From Pseudeuparius sepicola (lineage: Eukaryota > Arthropoda > Insecta > Coleoptera > Anthribidae), in the NCBI GenBank assembly GCA_963920635.1, contig OY987299.1:19023401-19087400 (forward strand): a stretch of 64,000 nucleotides of DNA. The letters are read 5' to 3'. Shown here one piece after another: positions 11,613-22,700 of this stretch. The notes under the pieces are model-generated. The model was not told where the DNA came from and ran no database searches. It saw only the letters and a list, made by a program, of their open reading frames with translations. Positions within the stretch are counted from its first letter, which is position 1; every line of letters begins with the position of its first letter. Made by a program: the position numbers and the translations under genes.

Positions 11613-13248
11613 AGCCGGCCGCATGATTTCAACTCTCATAACCTTATAGAATAAGATGTTATGTAAAATCCTCGTTTGTCTATGTTTAAATAAGGGTAAA
11701 ATGTAGACTGTATACCTATTTGTTTACTTGAAGCGAGTAAGTTGCCTCAGATAATATGGGCCCGATCATTGTTATTTAAAGAAGTTGTGGATAATTTTTA
11801 ATTTTTTTATAGGTACAACCCGTCCCACGAACATATTTACTACTTTTTCGCAAAAGTCTTTTGACAAATTCTAAAAGTGCCGTTCTAAAAATCTAAGAAG
11901 ATGGTAAATTTCTTAATTGGGTCTGGTACTTTCCTCCAGTACCAAAAGAACCCTAAAAAATTCGATATTTAACCAAATTTCCCGACTCCCGATTTCCAAG
12001 TTTCGAGAAACGGGACGGCTGTAGAATTAGCGAAATTGACGGGAAATCCTGAGGAACGCCTCTTATAAATTGCGGGTTTTTTCTAATTTTTTAATTTTTC
12101 GGGGGCGCCGGAAGCATCTGCACCTCACCTGAAGACTTGAGGGAAGCTTTAAAAATTCCGACCCCAGAGCCCCGAGCCGAAATAACTTAGATGTAGCTTG
12201 GCGAAAAAGGGCAATTTCTGCCAGTTTACGGACTTTGGCTTTTAGGTGACGGGAAATGCCGGCCAATCACGTAAAAAAGATACCTGTGTTGGTCGTTTTT
12301 TTCGTAAGTAATATCATAAGGGCATCTAATTTCTCCGAAAAAAAAAAAAACGAAAAAACACCTTGCTAAGTAATATTTTAACAAGAAGCATGAGTGATGG
12401 TGGCAACAAAAATCCGAGTCGAAGGCGAGGATTTTTGCACCTGCACGAATGCATTTTGTTAAAACTTAGCATTGCGTTTTTTTTTGGATTTTTTTCACAG
12501 GAAAAATTAAATGCCCGAATGGCATTTGACAAGACTATTTCATGAGTAACAGATAATTCTGCATACACTTAGCTTACAAAACATACTACCTATTATACAA
12601 CAGCTGTCAAGTTTTGCCGCGGGTAAACTCGAAAAAACTGCTGACATGTGCTGTCATACAGTTTTTCCATCTAGAAACCATTTGTAATTCAAAATTGCGC
12701 GTTTGTGATTGGTGGAAATTAAGACGAGGGAAATAGTCGCCGAAAATCGTTAATAACTCGAAAACGGGAAATAATTTACCTCAAAAAGTTTCTTTAAATA
12801 TGTTGACCCGTTCTCCAGCCATCTCGCCGTACCGTCAGATCTCCCGAAAAACGCGTTTGAAACAATTTTTTCCTGTGCATCAAGCGGTATATGACACTGG
12901 CTGTATAGCGGGACTTCGCACACAACTCGCGTCCCCGAGGTCCAGACTTGCCCCCTGCCCCCGTCTTTCGAGCGGAGAATTTTCGGGGCCCCGAAAATAC
13001 GCCTATCGGATTTCTAAAGGACTAAGGGACCCTTTTTTATTGTTGCTCGATGGGCCTTCTTTCCGATGGTACCTATTTTGTTCTATACTCACATAAGAGT
13101 AGATTTACCTAAAAATTGACCGCAACTTCTTGATCGGGCCCATATAAATTAAGGCAACCTACTCGCTTCAAGTAAAGAAATATACCGTTTCTACATTTTA
13201 CACAATATCTTATTCTATAAGTTTGAGAGTTGAAATCATGCAGCCGGC
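11613..13248. mobile_element. TIR element of about 1.6 kb with AGAGCCGGC ends
   Basis: The left end AGAGCCGGCCGCATGATTTC and the right end (GAAATCATGCAGCCGGCTCT) are inverted repeats. Pairing continues about 130-160 bp inward, to GGGCCCGATCA / TGATCGGGCCC. The interior is moderately GC-rich, with short ORFs that I do not recognise. No clear TSD; class unknown. Confidence 0.6.
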
Positions 13249-13431
13249 TCTCGTACTAATAATATGTCAAACGTTTAAGAACTTATTTTCAGCGATTTTG
13301 ATAGGAACAAAAATTGTCCAATAAGTCACCCTCAGGAGGCGTCTTGGCGTTACGTTTTAAAACATGCTTTTTGAAACTTGACGTGTATTCGATCTTTGCA
13401 CCCTTACCTACGTTAATGAGTTACGTCTACG

Positions 13432-13459
13432 CTCCGATCAAATATGACTTTGATCGGAG
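13432..13459. mobile_element. 28-bp micro-hairpin insertion, 8-bp TSD
   Basis: CTCCGATCAAA, a 6-base loop, then TTTGATCGGAG. It is flanked by direct repeats CGTCTACG at 13424-13431 and 13460-13467. Reading it as a 30-bp insert with a 6-bp repeat is also possible. Confidence 0.5.
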
Positions 13460-13558
13460 CGTCTACGTAAAAAATACGTATTGGGCTTTGCTTTAACTCA
13501 AAGGAGGGGCTGTGTGCACGTATATGCTTTAACTGTCTAAAATATTGTTCCGGCGAAT

Positions 13559-14058
13559 AGGGTGGGTCAGAAAAAGCAGAGTTTCTAGAGTTTCTGTAGT
13601 ATTTTTATTTATTTTTCGTAGGATTATTTCTTAAATTCATTAAACGATTGAAAAAATGGCGGAAATAATTTTTCTTTGGGAAGTTATTAAGACACGTGTG
13701 CATTGCGGGACAATAATTGATAATTTCAGCAATTATTAATCGTTCGGTAGAGTTTTAGATGGATAATAAATCATTTTATTATTAAAACTTTTCATTGATA
13801 CGAAGGCCTGGAAGTTTCGATTGAAATATTGAACTAATATTTCGACTTACAACTAGAAACTTTAAAGTTTCGACTTGTAAGTCGGCATTTTAGGAGCAGA
13901 TGTAGAAAAAAGGCGAGTGTCCCTTCTAGCCCTTCGTGCATTGATTTTCAAAACTTAAATATTTTTTGGAAAATTGTCAAAAAGCTTTCAACGAAATTAG
14001 AAAGAGCAGAAATGTATTAAAAAATAAAAATCTACTGCATTTTCCTAACCCACCCTAT
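13559..14058. mobile_element. Short TIR element with AGGGTGGGT ends
   Basis: TAGGGTGGGTCAGAAAAAGCAG at the left and CTGCATTTTCCTAACCCACCCTA at the right form imperfect inverted ends about 500 bp apart. A 42-bp hairpin with CGACTTACAA arms lies inside at 13842-13883. No coding region. Confidence 0.45.
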
Positions 14059-14652
14059 AATTCGAAAATTTTGGTCTAAAATCTTAGCCGCTCCAAATTT
14101 GGGGTCTGGTCACTCTACTGTCCGATGAGTGTGGTAACTAAGAGCGAGCTGGGAAATGTGTGGAGTGTGGAGGGTGAATAGAGAAAAGTGGGTTTATAAG
14201 GATTTTTTTTATTTTTCAACAAAATTATATCGTTTATACAGGTTTCTATACAGTGTTTGCTGTTATTAAAAGAACACGGGCCAGGAATGTTGCAATTTTT
14301 CAGCGATACATTGGATAACCCTCTCTAAATTCGCCTTAGAAGTAAAGTTTTGTACCTAAATCTTTAATTTTTTTTTTCAAACTTTTCTTGTGTGAGATAT
14401 AGAAAAATTGCACCAGGAAAAGTTGCTAGGACCTCTGATTTGTACTAGATATGATTTTTTCGTTCTGCATTTTGGTAAAAACTTAAATCAAGATATAGTA
14501 GGTCGATTAGGCTGAAATATAGTACTTAGTATTAATATACCATTTTACTTCCATATCACTACGTGAGTGAAGTATTTTGTGTCGGCAAAAAAATCGTTAA
14601 AATCTAGACATTTTCGGGATAGAGTAGTTTTTAGCTAACAAAATTGTACCTA

Positions 14653-14892
14653 TACCGTACTTTCACCGTTTTGGTAGACATAGGGGAATAGGCCGCGCGT
14701 CGCCGTGAGTCCAGCTAGGTTTGTCAGTCGTTGGCGGGGGGAGTACACAGTAGTCCCGCACCGCTTATCAGTCGAGTTTTGCGAGCAAAAAACACGCCCC
14801 GCCCCCCGCCAACGACTGACGAACCTAGCCGAATACACGGCGGCGCGCCGCCCAGCCATGGCAATGTCTACTAAAACGGTGAAAGTACGGTA
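14653..14892. mobile_element. TACCGTACTTTCACCG MITE, copy 2, intact
   Basis: 240 bp, with ends TACCGTACTTTCACCG and CGGTGAAAGTACGGTA flanked by TA on both sides, as in Tc1/mariner-type MITEs. The core carries the GC-rich inverted motif GTCAGTCGTTGGCGGGG. It lies in the opposite orientation to copy 1 (7831-9703) and gives the uninterrupted reference for it. Confidence 0.75.
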
Positions 14893-17800
14893 TAATACAG
14901 GGAGCATTTTTTGTATTACTATATAAATGGGGTAGTTGAGAGGGGGTGCAATGGGGTGATTTTTAAATTCACGGGTGATAATATAGTAGGGTCTTCTTTT
15001 ATAACTATACAAATTCATAAAATTTTAATTTTTAACAAAACTATTTAGCGATTTTTTATAATTAAAATCTGACACCACAGCTAATCGGGGCACCCCAAAA
15101 CTCCCATATACCAAATTTGACCAAAAAATATACAGGGAGTTCCATTATACAATAGGTAAATTGTTATCTTCTTGTCGAAATTGAATACGATTTCTCTAAT
15201 ACAATTTTTCGTTATACCGTACTTACTTGAAGAGTTTTATTATAATTCAATTAAATGGGTCAAAAATGAAAAAGTTATGAGCCTAGTAGGTAGTTTAAAC
15301 TGGTGGATCCTGTTTATTTTTTATAGGTAATTATGCAAAACCAAAAAAAAAAATAAAAATTCAACCAGTATTTTTGTCTGGCTCAAAATTGATTCTCTAT
15401 TTATAGGTTGTTTGAGAAATAACTGCTCCACCGTAAAAGGTCTTTTCCTCAAATTTTGCAAGCTATTTCATATTTTATTGAAACATCTAGGTACCTATCT
15501 ACTGAAAAATGTTCAGTAAAATCTAAAAATAATTCTATTTTACAATTTTAACGTAATATTCCTTGGTAAGAACGAATATCTTTTGTTAGGTACTGCATCA
15601 ATAATAGCATGAAGTTTTATAATATTTTCACAGTACCTAATTACAAGTAGACTTCAAAAATAAGGACTTGTTTATTTTCCACTTTGATGTTCTTATTTGT
15701 TTCAGTAGATTCTGATGTCTACAACCCAGCATACCAAGTTTTTCCTACCTCAAAAAATAAAGCCTATAGGCATATCATTTAACATTTATGGAAATACTTC
15801 TTTCTGGAAATACTCTATACAGGATCGTGATTGATCTGCACAAAAAAATTAAGAAATTGGTATTGTTTGTTTTCATGAAAGCTGGATAAACGTGAGCTTG
15901 TATAAAAATAAAAAACCTGTAGAGAGAAATGATTTAAAGGGGAAAAGGAGGGACTATAAACACATATAAATAAAAAATGATATGGCTTCATGTGTACCGT
16001 AAGTTAACAATTTTATGTTTGTAGTGTGGGTATTGAGTAATTTTAAAATTTAAAATTTACTCCTCTAAGCGGAGGCCAAAAATTATGTAGGGGGCGTTCG
16101 TAAAAATTTTATGGTTGTCATTAACGAGTTAAAGGGCTATAACAAAATTTTATGTTTCAAAAGCTGTGTTCTCACGTTTCAACATAAATAATAGCTTATT
16201 TAAAAGTACCTAATCCAAAAAGATTTTTGGATGGGTCAGGTGCGACTAAAATGTAATTTTGTAAATATTTTGTTTAACAGTATGGACTGTATATTTTGCA
16301 CATAGTGGCAAGTAGCAAAATAAATTGATGTAAATTTTATCCTTGTTTTCATTTATCGTAAGTATAATGTATGTACAATACCGTACCTACTAGTAAAAAA
16401 ATTAAAAAATATAGATAGGTATAGGTATTAGTTGCAATTTTACAAGGGAAATATCAGCAACAATTATCAAAAGTAGAAATATTTACATGAGATACATCTT
16501 ATCTATTATTGGAATAATTTGTGAACACTGAAATTACTTTATTATGACAAGATTAAATAATTTGCTCAGTTCTATTATGCAAAATGCAAATCATTAGGGA
16601 TTCTGCATATTATATCCAACTAGTGAGATAAATAGTGCTATAAAAGACTTATTTTGTTGATGCTTTGTGTTTTTGGCCCAATTTTCCTCTCAGACTACTG
16701 AATATTCGAGAACAAAATTTGTAATAATTTGTTTTGTCTGGGTAGATAATCTAATAATCTAACGTCCCAGATGATTAAGGATAAAGGGAGAAAAATGGAG
16801 TTGGTATTAATAATAATAGTAATAATAATAGGTATAATATAGGTGTAGTGTATACGTAGGTAATTTCTAACACAGAACACAGGTAGGCCATACTAAACAA
16901 CTTTTACACTTCAAAAAAAATTTGGGCATATTTTTAAATCGCATTATTGGAGTTATATCAGGAAGTAGGTATTTTAAATTTGGGAGACCAGAAAAATATA
17001 TTTAATACTTTGATAGTAATTTATTAAATTTTATAATATTAAAACAATAATTTAAAATAAATAAATAAACGACGACTAGAACAGACACCTATTTTTATAA
17101 TACAATTTTCTCATTCATAATTTTTTCGACTAGAACAATTCTTTTACTGTATTTACACTATAGTATAGTTAGCTGAAATAGGTACGTATACGTACGTATC
17201 GTGTCAACATCTAGACTATAAAATAAAATAAAAATATTTATAAATATCTATTTATAGTAATAACTAATGATCCATAAAATGTTCACACGATAAGTATTTC
17301 TATACGTAATTAAATGTCTACAAAAAATTTGATTTACCCAGCCAGACGCATCAAGCAGCTTTAAAAAATATATTATTTAATTTTATTCGATGTTACGATT
17401 TCTCGGGTTCTGGATAAAACGAATTTTTGTTCGCGTGATCACAGTCAACTTCAATGATGTCTACATCAAATTCAATGTAGTAAACAATAAATACACATCA
17501 CACGAGAGTCTATACAGGTTGTCTCCTAAACGTACTGGACTAGAACGATATCTAAAAAGTTGCCTTTCGCAAACAACTTCACAAAATCACATAAAACAAA
17601 AATATCCTATCAAATATGAGTATTCTTCGTAATGGCTTAATTTGAAATTGACTGCTTTGTGCTCTTCAATTCTTTTTATACATTCATGTACACAAGGATA
17701 TCAATATACAATAAAGAGTTTTTTTGCTGTTGAAAATAGATAGGTACTTATTTAGAATCTTTGATTCTTGTCGTGAAATTGGACACTGTATTGGCCAACA

Positions 17801-18076
17801 CAGGTAGGTACTAATATGTCCACCACTCGAGAGAAAGGAAAACCTACTATCAGTGACTTCTTTTATAGAATTCTAGGTATAGAATTATTTTATAGTCACT
17901 GCTACTATCAATCTCAAATTCTCTTGTTGCGACATACAATTGCAAAACATTAACTTTTAGATGAGGCGAGAGAGATGAGGTTTTTATATGATGTGACACC
18001 GCACTATTTTCTTTAAGGAATTGAAAGGGTAATACGATTACACAGATAATGAAAGACGATGCTCACCAGTTTTTAC
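14893..18076. other. Intergenic AT-rich stretch, no gene seen
   Basis: No ORF with recognisable domains, no splice-consistent exon and no strong inverted repeats were found between the MITEs. Short ORFs (for example 17390-17632) look random. Confidence 0.5.
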
Positions 18077-18083
18077 CTATAAG

Positions 18084-18259
18084 CGTTGACTGACGTATTA
18101 ATAAGACTTCTCACGGATATAGCTTCATATTCTGAAAAGTAGATGGCGCCTATGGTCAACAATGTATTTTGCATTGTATTTTGTCTCCGGGAAGCGCATG
18201 GTGAGCCAGAGAACTGCCAAACATGCCGTGAGCAGTCTTTATTAATACGTCAGTCAACG
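18084..18259. mobile_element. 176-bp MITE, CGTTGACTGA ends, 7-bp TSD
   Basis: Inverted ends of about 33 bp (CGTTGACTGACGTATTAATA and complement) lie inside direct repeats CTATAAG at 18077-18083 and 18260-18266. The first ten bases equal those of the 34-bp palindrome at 23892, which also has a 7-bp TSD, so the two are probably one family. Confidence 0.75.
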
Positions 18260-18699
18260 CTATAAGTATCCTCTTTCATAATCTTTCCGATACTGAGGAT
18301 TTTATTTTATCTGAATAGCCAGCCATATTTCGAACCTTGATTTCGATTTGATATCCGCGAACTGTAAAAATTCCATGTCGCGTAAACGTGGTGTAGCTCA
18401 CGGGCGTAGCCAAGGGGGGGGGTTTCGGGGGTTCAAACCCCTCCCGAAATAAGCAAAATATTACCTAATATTATACCGAAAAAATACGAGGAGTGAAGAG
18501 TTAAATTATTATTACGTTTGAATATATGTAGTAATAGTAGCGCCTAGCGCCATCTTTTGACGAGAGGCAGACGCAGTTGCAGCCGAACTATTTTGTATTG
18601 TAGGGACACTTTGCGTTGTTTCTCGATATTCGCCACGCCCCTCGGTCGAAATGAGCGGAACTTTGTGGAAGTCGTGGAAGTTTCTGGACGGCTACTGGG

Positions 18700-18760
18700 C
18701 TGCTATATAAGAGGCGCCGCGGTGCGTGACCGCGCTTACGGCAGTATTGTTCCATGCGAA
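18700..18760 (+). promoter_or_regulatory. Candidate TATA promoter inside the hAT element
   Basis: CTATATAAG at about 18702 is followed by a GC-rich stretch and a possible start region around 18735-18750. An ATG (18900) with a short basic reading frame lies downstream. It probably served the transposase gene before the deletion. Activity is inferred only. Confidence 0.35.
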
Positions 18761-19031
18761 CTCGAAGCGAATAAAAGTGAAAAGTGGTGAACGAATAGTG
18801 AAGAGAATTAAGTGTACCGTGTAAGTGAGTAATTTTAGTGCGCTGTTATTCGATGACCTTGTTAAGGATAGATACGTGAATCATTATTACTGTCGAAAAA
18901 TGGAGGGGAAAAAAGGAAGGGTGATAAACTTAAAGGTATGGACTACTGGAAAAAGTGGTGTAGTTAAGGTCAAGGGGTTTCTAATAAAGAAACAAATTTG
19001 GATTTAGCTATCAAAGCTTCAGCTACCTTGC

Positions 19032-19331
19032 ATGCTGATAAGAAGACTGCCTACCCCGAAATCTAGTTTGGAATGCCTAGATATGTGCGATAAAAACCTT
19101 TATCCTAATATTTACACATTACTACAAATCTTGGCTACCATTCCTGTATCCACTGCTACCCCAGAAAGGTCTTTCTCGAGCCTAAGGAGACTGAAAAACT
19201 ATTTACGAAACACTACAAGTGAAAACAGACTTAATGGTTTGGCTCTAATGAACATTCACTATGGAACAGAAATTCATGCAGATGAAGTAGTGGATATATT
19301 TAAAAGAAAAAGCCGAAGATTTCTTCTTTAA
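19032..19331 (+). pseudogene. hAT transposase C-terminal dimerisation domain remnant
   Basis: The frame contains PNIYTLLQILATIPVSTATP, ERSFSSLRRLKNYLRNTT and LNGLALMNIH, the typical C-terminal dimerisation region of hAT transposases (zinc-finger MYM/52-kDa-repressor-like group). It covers only about the last 90 residues of a protein that normally exceeds 600. The catalytic core is missing, so it cannot be active. Its place in a TIR/TSD-bounded element supports the call. Confidence 0.85.
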
Positions 19332-19579
19332 TGGTTTTAGATTTAGCGCAGAGGAACGAAATTAATTTATCCATTTCATTTAAAGTTAAGAACTTTATAA
19401 ATATGTCGTAGTTTTTCGGATGAATATATAGATATTAAATTTCATGTAAGTATATTTTTGTTGTTTTATTTACTTCTCAAACTAAACCCCCCCCCCAAAA
19501 CTAAATCCTGGCTACGCCCGTGGTGTAGCTAACCGCTGCGGCTGTGCCGTCGCCGGCGACGTCGCTCCGAGCTAGGGGG

Positions 19580-19746
19580 TCAGTAGTGCGCGCTTGATGG
19601 TTCCCCCAGCCAGGAATCGGGGCTAGGGGGGAAATCCGGGTACCCCCTAGGACTGCTGTCGTTGCTGATTTCGGAGTCGGCGCCGCCGCCGCCGCCGCCT
19701 GGAGGCAGCCCGTGCGGAAGGCCCATGCCGGGCGGTGGACCTTGGC
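19580..19746 (-). CDS. Lim3: Lim3 exon 7 (C-terminus)
   Basis: Acceptor TTTTTCCAG lies just above 19746. The exon reads [16 protein letters not shown], a glycine run, then [19 protein letters not shown] and HY stop. The YPDFP...SW tail is the LHX3/4 signature. The stop TGA is at 19580-19582. It is too short for an ORF caller. Confidence 0.9.
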
Positions 19747-22700
19747 CTGGAAAAACGATTATTCCGTAATATTTAGTCGTGGCTTACCACAAGGGTCCGT
19801 TCTGGGGCCACTTATTTTTATTTTAAACATGGTGAATTTTATTTCCTGAAATCATATACAAAGTTACACATAGACTGTCAGAGTCAGAACCATTATTCAT
19901 GTATACAGGGTGAGTCAGAATGTATAGTAAATACTTTAAAGGGGTGTTCGGCAGGTGGTTTTAAGGGGGGGGCCTTTCATATAAAATTTTTCGATTTGGG
20001 CTTTCCTTGCCAAGTTATTCGCGTCTACAGGGTGACCCAAAAGTATTTTTTTATTTATATCTAAATAACGGCGCTACTTAAAAATTTGAAATTTGGTATG
20101 TGTTATCTACTTACTGGAGCTGGAAGACTCCTTAGGGTAGTTTATTCATTTACACAGTGCCCCAAAAAAGGGTAAAAACTAACAACCCTTATTAATTTTT
20201 TTGTTCAAACTTTTTTGAGGTTATCTTTTTGGACTTGCAGGTCCATCATTTCAGTGTATCTTTTCATTTTGCAAAAAAGGGTACTCTTGTTTCATAACGA
20301 TAAAATCAACCGTTTGCATTGAAATTGGCAAAACGTGCCCCAAAACACCTGTTAACTTCAACATTCGAAACATAAAATTTTTACCTTCCGCTTTCAATTA
20401 TCTCCTTCGGTCGGATTTCATTAAACAAACCAGGTCTTATCAAGTTATGAAAATCAAATCAAATGTCAATAATATCTAGGCATACAAAACATATTATGTT
20501 GAATACAAATGAAAAAATGATAATACTAAGAACTGTTAATGCATTAAATGTTGATATTTTGATATCTGACACGGTATAATATGGTATTTAGATACTTTTT
20601 CGAGTTACTATGCTTAGCTGTGCGGCTTGTGGCAGTTTCCTCCTAACCGCCAAAACTAAAATGTTTGAAGATAATAATCCATCGGTAAGTAAATTTAAAT
20701 TAACTTTTGAGGCCATACACCAAAGTGACATAGGCGTTTGTGTAGGTAGCGACTTCTTCATAAATGGAAATTTAAAATTAGAATTGCTGTATTGTCAACG
20801 ATTCCTAAACTTAAAGACATAAACGAAACGTGCTTTATAATGTTTTGCCAGTATTGTAGGTACTGATTTCACGAAAAATTAGGATTTCTGTCTCAATTAT
20901 ATTTGTCAAAACAACTTAAAGGTGCGCGCCACTGTAAAAACGGAAACGACATCCCGACATATTATACTATCGCAGTCCAAATTTGCTCCTTCCTGGGGTT
21001 CTTTATTTAAAGAGTCCAACCGAAGGTGACTTTTAGAAAAAATATTTCAATTTTTCTTTACTGACGCATCTTTCGGTATTTCCAAAAATGCAGAATATCA
21101 AATCATATCATATCATTTAAAAAACATCTTGGTTGCTACAGCAGCGAAATTATTTACGGCAAGTAAAATTGAATTTCGCCCGTTTATGGAAAAAATATAC
21201 TTATGCCTAAAAACTTTCGTTAAAACATTTTTTTTTTGATATATCAATGATATAATTCAAAATAATTGTTAATGTTTAATTATTGTTTGCTGATGATACG
21301 TAAAAAAGATAAAGTATTCGGAATACATCCATGTACAGGGAGTTCACATATATTTTGATACCCCTCATTTTTTGAGGTTAGAAATAAAATTTGTATGAAT
21401 GTTGTTGACACATTTTCAAAGTTTTTTGTGGTGCCCTTCGATATTATACAGGGTGTTTCATAAATCCGCGATAAACCAAACTTATGTTTTTTTCAATGGA
21501 ACACCCTATCCCTTCTCATCTTAAAGAGCTTAAAAAGAGCTTTCTTAATACATGGCACATTCGTTTACTAGTTATCGAAATATTTACATTTAGAGTTCAT
21601 TCAAAACAATCACGAGGGCTTACCTTCTAAAAGGTGAAATTAATAAAAATTAAGTAAATTAAACAATATTTACTATAACAATATTTATTGTAATTTAACT
21701 AATATTTTTCTGAAACAGAAATGCTGACAATTAACACCTAAGCATAAATGATGCCGTTTCTTTAGATTATCTATAGCCATAGATATAGATAAGAAATATA
21801 TGATATACGATCTATAGTAGACAATATAATAATACATACCTCGTGATTGTTGTGCAGGAACTATAAAAAATGCAAATATTTTAAAAACTAGTGAACGAAA
21901 GTGCCATGTACCTATTAGAAAAGCTCTTTTTAAATATACGTAAACACCATTTACGTATTATTATGAAAATAATGTTCTCCATAACTAAAATAGTTATTAT
22001 AGTATGTACCTTGCATGCTTTATTTCCAATGTTTGAAAATTTTGCTAAATATTATGTCATTTTAGCTACCAATTTGAAAGAAAAAAACCTATATAAAATA
22101 GAGAAGCAACACAAATTGATTGTTTCTGTATCGACATAAACACTTACCGAGACTGGTGTAGACGGCGAGCTGATCTGGATAAGGGAAGTGGTCGTGCCCA
22201 TGTGGCGGCGTGTGGCCGGGCAGGTACGGCGGTGACGTAGCCCCTCCACCATGGAGGAACGTGGGCCGACCAACACCACTGTGTGGCGAAGATCCGTCCT
22301 GGTCCATGCTCATATTCACTACTGTTCCATAACTATCGTCGCTTAGGTCTGTAACATAAAAAAATACTTTTATGAGCGACTATTATCGATCCTTCGGTTT
22401 GTGTGGTTAAGTAACTGCCATCGAAATAAAATCATACAATATTTTAGTATAAGTAGATACCGCAGAGATTTTCTAAATCGTTCATTGTATAGCGCTTACC
22501 GTGATGATTAAAACTGTCCAGGTCCACTTTCATATCGTCTTTGTCTAAGAGTTTGTCGTGCCTCGGCGACGAACCCCCCTTCATGGATCTGAAGTACTGG
22601 CTCCATCTGGTTCTTCCCGCGTCTTTTTTAAGTCTTTTTTCCTTTGCTCTCCTGCAAAGCGAAAATACAATCAACACGTGTAGCCCATCAGAAGCCAACG

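Larger units (their letters stand above)
18399..19522 (+). mobile_element. hAT-superfamily element, internally deleted, next to the Lim3 stop codon
   Basis: The ends CACGGGCGTAGCCA and TGGCTACGCCCGTG lie inside perfect 8-bp TSDs GTGTAGCT (18391-18398 and 19523-19530), the hAT hallmark. The element is 1124 bp and keeps the extreme 3' coding part of the transposase (19032-19331). A promoter-like 5' part (TATATAA near 18702) also remains, but the middle of the transposase is gone. On the opposite strand it begins 50 bp beyond the Lim3 stop, so it probably lies in the Lim3 3' UTR. Confidence 0.88.

Noticed and set aside
13842..13883. 42-bp hairpin CGACTTACAA...TTGTAAGTCG as a micro-insertion
   Set aside because: No flanking direct repeat was found, so insertion cannot be argued.
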